From: Balamuthia mandrillaris
Taxonomy: Eukaryota; Discosea; Longamoebia; Balamuthiidae
Direction: 5' to 3'
DNA length: 33,408 nucleotides
NCBI GenBank assembly: GCA_031835245.1
Contig: JAVKOQ010000487.1
Coordinates: forward strand, 1-33,408
The notes under the pieces are model-generated. The model did no database searches. It saw only the letters and a list, made by a program, of their open reading frames with translations, and had not been told where the DNA came from. Shown piece by piece: positions 27,001 to 33,408 of this stretch. Position 1 is the stretch's first letter, and the number at the start of each line of letters is the position of its first letter. A program made the position numbers and the translations under genes.

Positions 27001-29053
27001 TCGTCAGGAGGCGAAGGAGAAGCAGAAGGGAAATTGATGGGAATACCACTAATTTCGAGGCCCAATTTCCTCAGCATGTCGCGGCCGAAAATGACTGTTT
27101 CACTCTGAGAGAGCGAAAGGATGCGGAAGTGATGACGGAAACGAAGCTTTCCACATGCGACCGGAACAGAGAGGGCTACACCGTGAACTTCTGCTACCGA
27201 GTTGTTAGCGCCAAGGGTCACGGAAGATTTCAACGGATGAAATCGGACGTGGAACTTCTTAGCAGTCTCCAAGTCGATAAACAAGCGAGAAGCGCCAGTA
27301 TCGAGAAAGGCGGATACCGGATGGTTGTTAATCAAGGCAGGCACACGGATTTTGTCAAAAGAAGAGTCATCGTTGTTGGCGTCGAGCTGAAAAAGAGAAT
27401 CAGCTTGGAGCTCGTTGATAGCGTGATTGTATTCCTCATATGAATCATCAGTATGAAGAACAGACAGGGAATCGCCAGAGGGTTGCGCAGGAGGGGTAGA
27501 AGTCGAGTCGTCAAGAGAGTTGAGCGAAGCTGGCGGCTTCTTCTTAGGGAGCAGGCACTCATTGGAGTAATGGCCTTTCTGGTTGCAGTTGTAGCATGTA
27601 ATGTGGCTCTTGGACTTTGTTGCTGGGGATGGTCCAGAAGAGGAGGCACCAGAAGGAGAAGAAGAAGTACCGGATGACAACGAAGAGGTGTTAGCCGAAC
27701 CATTGGGCTGTTTCCTGCGTTGGAGCACATGACAGTCGGACGTATCATGTCCAAACGTCTTGTGGACCTTACAGTAAGGTCGTTGCTTCTTCTTTTTGCT
27801 ACCATCGTCAGTAGGAGTCGTCTGATCGGGGTCCCGGAGGTCGCTTTCAATCGCCAGGGCGATGTTGATCGCTTCATCCAAGGAGCGAGGAGCCTTTGAG
27901 AGGACAGTACCAATGTAAATTCGTCGAATGTCCTTAGGAAGGGCCGACCGAAACTTGTGTAGCAACGCGGGAGTAGACGGCTTGTTCACCATCTGGTCAC
28001 GAAGGGAACGAAGACGATCACCAATAGCTCGAACGGTCTCACCAGGTTTGGCCTTGAAACTGTGGTACTCATCCTGAAGCTTGGATTCGTACTCAGGAGA
28101 CGTAAAGTGATCCAAAAACTCAGCACGAATGTCTTCCCAGGTCATGTCGGAAGCCAAAGTTTGCTTTGCCCAGTGGAAGGCATCGGGATCAGTGATTTGA
28201 GAGATGAGAGCAAGGTACCAAAGATCTGGCGGGTAACGATGGACGTCGAGGATCGTTTCGAAGCGCTCAAGGAAGGAGACAGCGTTGTGTTTTGCAGGAT
28301 TGAATTCGGGCAGTCGGCGAGGCAAAGGGGGAATGGTTGCAGACGACAAAGAAGAAGAGGGAGACGGGGACAAAGAAGCGGAAGCAGGTCGGACTCGGAA
28401 TGACCGAGGAAGCACCATCGAGGTGGACAACGTTGCAGCCGTTTCGGAGACAGGGAGGATGTGTCGCCGGAGTTGAGACACAGCGGGAGAATCATCGGAA
28501 GAAGTCTGTGGATCTTGGCCAGGAATACGCAGTTCAGAAGTTCTCTCTACAAGAGCGAAACGCGCAGTCAAGTCGTCTAATTCTTGCTGAAGGGTGTCCA
28601 CATTAACAGAAGGGTCCAGAATCCGGGCCTGCAGTTGTTCTCGTTGCAACCGAAGAGCTGAGTACGGATCAGCGTTGAAGCCCAAAGGATTTGGCCGTGG
28701 TCGAGCGGCACTGGTTGAACCGGAAGGAGTCACCGTTTGCGGCATAGAAGAAGCCGAACCACCTACACCTGAGGCAGCTGAAGATGACGAAGAAGCAGCC
28801 GGTGCCGAAGAAGCAAGAGATTGCTGTTGAAGGAGAGATTGCAGTTGTATTTGTTGCTGCTGCAGTTGCTGTTGTTGCTGCTGCAGAAGTGCCAAGATTT
28901 GTTGTGCGGTTGTTTGCCGAGAATCTATGGATGACGAACCACCAGCGGAAGTAGGCGGTTGATTTGTGTTTCCCGTTGCCGTGCTTTGCGGCTGTTGCTG
29001 TTGTGTCTGTTGCGAAGCTTCCATCACCAAATGGTTTGACTCGTCAAAAAAAA

Positions 29054-29432
29054 TGTTAGAACCTGAGCATAGAACCAAGACAGGAACCAAGAGAAAGACG
29101 GGAGCCAAACGTATTTAATGAGAGGAAGAAAACAAGTGTGTTTGTGAGTGTGTTGTTTCTTCGTTCATTCGTCTGTGTGTTCTTGGTTGTGGGAAAAGTA
29201 TTTATAGTTGAGAAGGCAACCAAGGAAGGAAAGGGGCTCGGGGTTGGGGAGTGACTTCTTGGTTTCTTTGTTCTTAAGTTCTAGGCTCGGGAAAGTTCCA
29301 GGGAAGGCAGGAGAAAGATCTTCGGAATGGCTCGGTGTCGACATAAAAGATCGATGATAGCTGACGTGAGATTGTCGACAGAAAAGAGAAAAGAAACGAA
29401 GAAAGAGTTGGTTATGTTGGCAGTTGCCAACA
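29054..29432 (-). repeat. Chromovirus 5' LTR
   Basis: 379 bp, the upstream LTR in the element's own sense. The internal sequence begins with a T-run and GACGAGTCAAACC instead of a canonical TGG primer-binding site. Confidence 0.95.
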
Positions 29433-30069
29433 ATGATAATCAGCAGTGGTAGTTGCAACAGAGGATGAAGATGACGAAGAAGAAGAAGAAGAAGAAGAAG
29501 AAGAATGAGGATGAGTGGTGGTAACATTGCTGACCAAGCGATTGGCCACAATAGCACGTTTTAATGTATCCTTGACGTAGACTTGCTGGGATCTACCACG
29601 AGGTACCCAACCTGCAATAAGGGCAGTAGTATCCAGTACATTGTTCTGACTGTGACCTTCCTGCAGTCCCTCCAAGATCAAGGCAGTGCAAAGGAAGCCA
29701 GCACGCAAGGAGTGAAAGGAAAACAATCCTTCAGGATAACCAGCCCGAACAGCCCGATCTTGCAACTTGGCATTTAAAGTATCGCGTGACCATCCCCATA
29801 ATGATGTTTGTTTTTGTGTATCTGTTAAGCGCCAGTTGTGAAACTCGCGCAAATCCAAACCATGCTTGCATAACAGATGCTTGTTTAACCAGTAAATAAA
29901 ATCTCCAAGACAAATGCTTGGTGTTGATGTTGTTGATGTGGTGGCAGCAGGGGTGGTGACAGCAGCAGAGGTCGTAGCAGCAGCGGTCCTAAGTGGTGAT
30001 GATGATGATGGTGATGGTGAAGAAGATGATCCTCACAATGATGATGATGATGGTAGTGGTGGTGGTGGT

Positions 30070-30337
30070 TGTTGAGAATTACTCTCAACATATTAGTTCT
30101 GTTGCCCCTTTCCTTTCCTTTTCTTCCTGTCAACATCCTTGACGTGGACCAATCGCCTGTTGCCACATCGCTAGGCTTCTTCCTTTTATTCCGTTGCTTC
30201 CTTCTCTCTTTCTTTTAGTTAGTTAGTTTTGTTTAGTTCACACCACACCTTTCTCTCCTGACACTCTTTGTTCCTTTGTTCCCTCTTGAATAATACGTTT
30301 TGGCCCCGTCCGTTCGTGTTATTCGCCCTTTCTAACA
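30070..30337 (+). repeat. Gag-only element 5' LTR
   Basis: 268 bp, starting TGTTGAGAATTACTCTCAACA-like (an 8-bp inverted repeat with a 5-base loop) and ending TTCTAACA. A T-run and GACGGCCGGAACC follow. Confidence 0.95.
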
Positions 30338-30387
30338 TTTTTTTTGACGGCCGGAACCATTATTCGTGCGATTTCCCCTCAGACGTG

Positions 30388-31785
30388 ATGGATGCCAAGA
30401 ACAAGAAATCCGAGACGATTTCCCCGACCGCCTTCGAGGAGCGTTTGGAACGCCTTCGAGCCGCCCTTGAGAACGCCCACGTTCGCGCCGCGGAGGAGCT
30501 TGAAAAAGCCGCCATGGCATCGACCCCGGAAGAAGAAGAAGAGCACCAGAAGAAAGCAGTCTTCTTCGGTAACAAGATCGACTGGCTTTCGCAAGCTATC
30601 GATGACCTGGAGAACGGGAAGTTCCCTCTTTTTTCCCGCCCTCCCGCCCCTACTTCTTCTGTTGTTCCCCCCTCTGTGACATCTAATCCGCCGTTGCGAC
30701 GGACTCTTTTCCAAAAAGATTGTGCGGAGGATGACCCGATCTTTTCAACACCCATGAAGCCCAAGTCCGCCTCTTTCTCGGCTTCCTCGTTAGCGTTGGC
30801 CTCTGCCTTTGCCCCGCGCCAACCGCCTTGCAACACCGCTTCTTCATCTGCTTCTTCGGCCCCTTCTGCAAAGAACCGATCTTTCCCCCGAGATCTTCCC
30901 AAGTTTGACCCGGACGATCCGAAGATTTCCAACCCGTTGACCTTTATCCGTGCCCTCGAGTTCCATTTGCAGGACGACCAGCCGCCGGAACGTTGGTACA
31001 AAGCCCTTATCGCGAGCATTGTCAACCCTTCTGCCAAAGCCTGGGCCCTCTCCCACCTCGATCTTCCCGGAACTCCTTGGACCTCAGTCAAAGCCATCTT
31101 CTTTAATCATTTTGTTCCGCAAAGTTCTAACTTCGTGGCCTACGAAAAGCTCCGTTACCTACGAGCTGGCCCTACGGAGTCTGTCCGTTCTATCAGCGAG
31201 AAAATCTTGGAGATGTGCGATCAGATTATTCCGCCACCGCCACTGGACTTTCTGGCCTCTACACTGTGTAATGCACTGAATAAGGACCTTCGACTACGTT
31301 TAGCATCTGCTTTCGCGACCAACCCGCCCAACGACTTCAATGAAGCTGTTGCTACTGCGATAGCTATGGAAGCTAATTTGCAGGCCATCCAACTTGCGCA
31401 CTCGCCCCCTCCATTGCCTTCTACTACCTCACCTCCTCCTTCTAAACCAACTTCTTCCACGTCTACTGCTGAGCAACGCACATGCTATAAATGCAAGCAA
31501 CAAGGTCACCTTGCATCCTCTTGCCCCAACAAGACCAACAAGAACTCATCTGGCCTATTCGCCCTTACTACTGGTTACAACGATGACGACCCTCCCAACG
31601 AGCATGATGATGATGACGATGATGACCCTCCTGCCACTGCTATCCGATCTGGCCCCCCTCCTGGTCCCTCTGCTACTCTTTCTTATTTGCAGTGTGACGA
31701 CGTTGACAGCTATTACGAGTACTGCCGTGCTATCAATGAACTGGTAGAAGACTCGCTGGACCACGACCCCTATGCTTCACTCTAA
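30388..31785 (+). CDS. Gag protein of the gag-only element
   Basis: The ATG at 30388 (MDAKNKKSE) opens 465 codons. A predicted coiled N-terminus is followed by a Pro/Ser linker, a Ty3-type capsid region (LPKFDPDDPKISNPLTFIRA onward, about 30895-31375) and one CCHC zinc knuckle (CYKCKQQGHLASSC, about 31483-31524). The last 30 residues (YYEYCRAINELVEDSL) match the segment joining gag to protease in the neighbouring chromovirus (YEEYNHAINELQADSL). The frame ends 15 bp before the 3' LTR. The protein should form the particle that packages the element's RNA. The frame is also open upstream into the LTR, but without an ATG. Confidence 0.88.
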   Translation: MDAKNKKSETISPTAFEERLERLRAALENAHVRAAEELEKAAMASTPEEEEEHQKKAVFFGNKIDWLSQAIDDLENGKFPLFSRPPAPTSSVVPPSVTSNPPLRRTLFQKDCAEDDPIFSTPMKPKSASFSASSLALASAFAPRQPPCNTASSSASSAPSAKNRSFPRDLPKFDPDDPKISNPLTFIRALEFHLQDDQPPERWYKALIASIVNPSAKAWALSHLDLPGTPWTSVKAIFFNHFVPQSSNFVAYEKLRYLRAGPTESVRSISEKILEMCDQIIPPPPLDFLASTLCNALNKDLRLRLASAFATNPPNDFNEAVATAIAMEANLQAIQLAHSPPPLPSTTSPPPSKPTSSTSTAEQRTCYKCKQQGHLASSCPNKTNKNSSGLFALTTGYNDDDPPNEHDDDDDDDPPATAIRSGPPPGPSATLSYLQCDDVDSYYEYCRAINELVEDSLDHDPYASL

Positions 31786-31800
31786 CGGAAGAGGGAGTGA

Positions 31801-32068
31801 TGTTGAGAATTACTCTCAACATATTAGTTCTGTTGCCCCTTTCCTTTCCTTTTCTTCCTGTCAACATCCTTGACGTGGACCAATCGCCTGTTGCCACATC
31901 GCTAGGCTTCTTCCTTTTATTCCGTTGCTTCCTTCTCTCTTTCTTTTAGTTAGTTAGTTTTGTTTAGTTCACACCACACCTTTCTCTCCTGACACTCTTT
32001 GTTCCTTTGTTCCCTCTTGAATAATACGTTTTGGCCCCGTCCGTTCGTGTTATTCGCCCTTTCTAACA
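31801..32068 (+). repeat. Gag-only element 3' LTR
   Basis: 268 bp, no difference seen from the 5' copy. Confidence 0.95.
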
Positions 32069-32209
32069 TGGTGTTAAATAACCTTCAAATGTAACGACAT
32101 GATTCCAATGATTTGGTATTCCTTTGGTGACTTGTTGGCGCAACGAAAGGAAATAAAGAGGAGGAGCAGAAAATGCATCCTCTTGGTGATGGCAGCTGAT
32201 GTTGTCATT

Positions 32210-32210
<1 letters not shown>

Positions 32211-32254
<44 letters not shown>
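32211..32254. repeat. (TTG)n trinucleotide repeat
   Basis: Encodes a poly-Asn run of about 15 residues in the recombinase, in a loop between the Arg and Lys catalytic motifs. Confidence 0.88.
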
Positions 32255-33265
32255 AAAAGAGGAGGATGAAAGTTTAGGTCGAAATGCCACAATATCACCC
32301 AAACGAATGTTTGCAGCTGTAATGGCTCTGGCACCAGTACAAACACTGTGTAACCAACAACTGGCTTCAGCAGCTTTGCTCACCAGTCCATCTGGAGTGG
32401 ATGCGATAATATGTAAGACATCATCTAACAAACATGCGTCTTTGCACAATTGTTTGCTAGAACAGGAAGGTTTGGCTCTTTTGCAATGTCGAATGGCCTG
32501 TTTGACTTGATCTTTGATGGCATCCATTTGGTTTTTTAGCAACAACAAGTAAGCATGGTCTGAGGTTGTTGTCAATGCTGTAGTGCGTCCTGTCGCTCCT
32601 GTTGTTGCTGCTCGAGTGACACCATCACCAAGAAGGGTTCTGGATAAAGGAGAAGGTGGGAGAGAAGTGGTACATGATGATGATGCTGAAGTTGAAGAGA
32701 TCATGGAGGAAACAGAGGAGGAGGAGGAAGAAGAAGAGGAGAAGGAGGAGGATGCAGAAAGGGAGTCAAGCTGTTGTTGGATACTTTCATCATGCAAACG
32801 ATAAAGACTGGCAATCATGACATCGCGCACAGAGCTCAAGGCATAACCCACATCCAAAATCAACCATTGAACAAAGGCTCCTACGTTATGACATTGGAGA
32901 TTCAAAGGAAGAGCTGGCAAACATTTATGATGCGCACAATGTGCTTCCCAGATGGCCAAAGTCCAGGCATGTTTACGTTGGGTAGAAGGGCTCCATCGAC
33001 TCGTCACTGCCGTCAACTCTGTCCACCGCTCTTCTGTCAAACGGTTCATCAATGTGATAGCACGAGAAAGACGTCTTCCTCCACCATCACCACCACCACC
33101 ATTACTACTACTGCTGCCATGTGTAGTATCGTCGTCATCATTATCATTATTTGTTCTAGCTCTATTTTGTTGTTTCTCTATTTTTCTCTTTTTTCCTTGT
33201 TTTTCTTCTTTGTGTTCTTCTTTATCTTCTTTTTCGTCTTCAGTCAACAACAACAAATCAATCAA

Positions 33266-33367
33266 TGTTGGTGGGGTTGTTGTTTTGCTTCTTGCATCTT
33301 AATTATAATAATAAGAACAAAACTGGAGCTAAAAAGCTGCCGCTCCGATGGAGCACCACTGCATAGG
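33266..33367. other. Right end of the unit next to the telomere
   Basis: About 100 bp separate the recombinase frame from the telomere. Contains a small palindrome, GCTCCGATGGAGC (33341-33353). Any promoter would have to lie here or within the unused 5' part of the frame. Confidence 0.5.
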
Positions 33368-33408
33368 TTAGGGTTAGGGTTAGGGTTAGGGTTAGGGTTA
33401 GGGTTAGG
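33368..33408 (+). repeat. Telomere (TTAGGG)n
   Basis: Six perfect TTAGGG units plus TTAGG at the very end of the window, G-rich strand pointing outward, as at a true chromosome end. The array is short because the sequence stops. Confidence 0.97.

Larger units (their letters stand above)
23650..29432 (-). mobile_element. Chromodomain Ty3/Gypsy element (chromovirus) with both LTRs
   Basis: A 5.8-kb element flanked by the 4-bp duplication ATGA (23646-23649 and 29433-29436). In minus-strand order: 5' LTR, gag with capsid-like region and a CCHC knuckle (CYNCNQKGHYSNEC, near 27570), protease (FLDTGAS near 27300), reverse transcriptase (YIDDCLVH near 26345), RNase H (GTDASQNGVG near 25890), integrase (HHCC zinc region near 25200 and DDE core), a C-terminal chromodomain (YLVRWKGYGPGGDSWEPP, 24200-24080), and a polypurine tract GGAGGAGGAAGTGA before the 3' LTR. 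LTR start TG, end CA. The two LTRs differ only by a few small indels, so the insertion is young. It is nearly whole, with about one break in the coding region. The frame opens inside the LTR with a hydrophobic leader. Chromodomains typically steer such elements to marked heterochromatin, which fits a subtelomeric site. Confidence 0.95.
30070..32068 (+). mobile_element. Gag-only LTR retrotransposon (non-autonomous, Ty3-related)
   Basis: A 2.0-kb element with two 268-bp LTRs (30070-30337 and 31801-32068) that read as identical, TG...CA ends, and a 4-bp TGGT duplication on both sides. The flank is (GGT)-rich, so part of that match could be chance. The 1.46-kb interior carries only gag and a polypurine tract (GGAAGAGGGAGTGA) before the 3' LTR; there is no room for pol. 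It looks whole for this design and very recent. Shared LTR-end hairpin, polypurine tract and gag C-terminal motif show kinship with the chromovirus 650 bp away, whose relatives could supply enzymes in trans (inference). Confidence 0.93.
22049..33265 (-). pseudogene. Tyrosine recombinase with C-terminal Myb/SANT-like domain (Crypton-like), split by two LTR elements
   Basis: Backbone pieces on the minus strand are 33265-32069, 30069-29433, 23649-23630, exon 23443-23323 and exon 22916-22049. The first three form one exon split by the LTR elements at 30070-32068 and 23650-29432. An N-terminal core-binding domain (RWSPSTQRKHAWTLAIWEAH onward, about 33000-32800) precedes the catalytic domain. Catalytic residues are recognisable: Arg in TGARAITAANIRLGDI (about 32330), Lys in VTKGIPNHW, His-x-x-Arg in FHSLRAG (about 29705), Trp in IAGWVP and the Tyr nucleophile in QQVYVKD (about 29580). 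The last exon has helical sequence, then a Myb/SANT-like domain (WSWLEIAKHL, CYDKWRNLL) and an acidic tail ending in TAG. Frame is kept throughout, but three in-frame TGA codons occur (30033-30035, 22451-22453, 22316-22318). No ATG opens the frame before 33049 (MNRLTEERW), so the true start is uncertain. I see no reverse transcriptase tied to it, which argues against DIRS. Confidence 0.75.

Noticed and set aside
29885-30166. His-rich minus-strand protein
   Set aside because: Another frame of the Ser/Pro-coding low-complexity spacer of the recombinase, running into the LTR.
22049-33265. Recombinase as a DIRS-type retroelement
   Set aside because: The reverse transcriptases in the region belong to Ty3 elements with their own LTRs or integrase; none is tied to the recombinase.

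Overview
This window is the end of a eukaryotic chromosome. It closes at 33368-33408 with six TTAGGG repeats plus a partial one, G-rich strand running outward. The genes have many short spliceosomal introns (about 60-120 nt; donors GTACG, GTAAG and GTTCGT; acceptors mostly CAG or TAG). They include an SMC5 subunit and an integrin-alpha-like FG-GAP receptor. Together these suggest a free-living unicellular eukaryote, perhaps an amoebozoan or a unicellular relative of animals and fungi. The species cannot be fixed from this sequence.

Region 1 (1-18256) is ordinary gene-dense DNA. Four genes lie head to tail on the minus strand: a WDR53-like WD40 protein running off the left edge; a complete 15-exon SMC5; a Trp/Pro-rich protein of unknown function with an N-terminal SHOCT-like motif; and a charged low-complexity protein. 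Two plus-strand genes follow: a four-finger C2H2 protein that also carries a NET (BET-ET) domain and a SHOCT-like N-terminus, and a seven-repeat FG-GAP, Cys-rich, single-pass membrane protein. I read exon joins from splice signals, frame and family similarity. In every complete gene the summed exon length is a multiple of three.

Region 2 (about 18.3-21.9 kb) is a retroelement graveyard: an old decayed Ty3 fragment, then a better preserved Ty3 pol copy. The second copy stops abruptly at 21899, where telomeric repeats begin (21900-21916).

Region 3 (21917-33367) is a unit bounded by telomeric repeats on both sides. Its backbone is one minus-strand gene for a tyrosine recombinase with a C-terminal Myb/SANT-like domain, starting about 100-320 bp from the chromosome end. 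Two young LTR retrotransposons sit inside it, each with a 4-bp target duplication: a chromodomain Ty3 element (23650-29432) and a gag-only element (30070-32068). Without them the unit would be about 3.7 kb. The simplest history is that a broken Ty3 copy was capped by a telomere, a tyrosine-recombinase unit then landed in that telomere, and LTR elements later hit the unit.

All calls come from reading the sequence by eye. Family names rest on motif recognition, not database searches.
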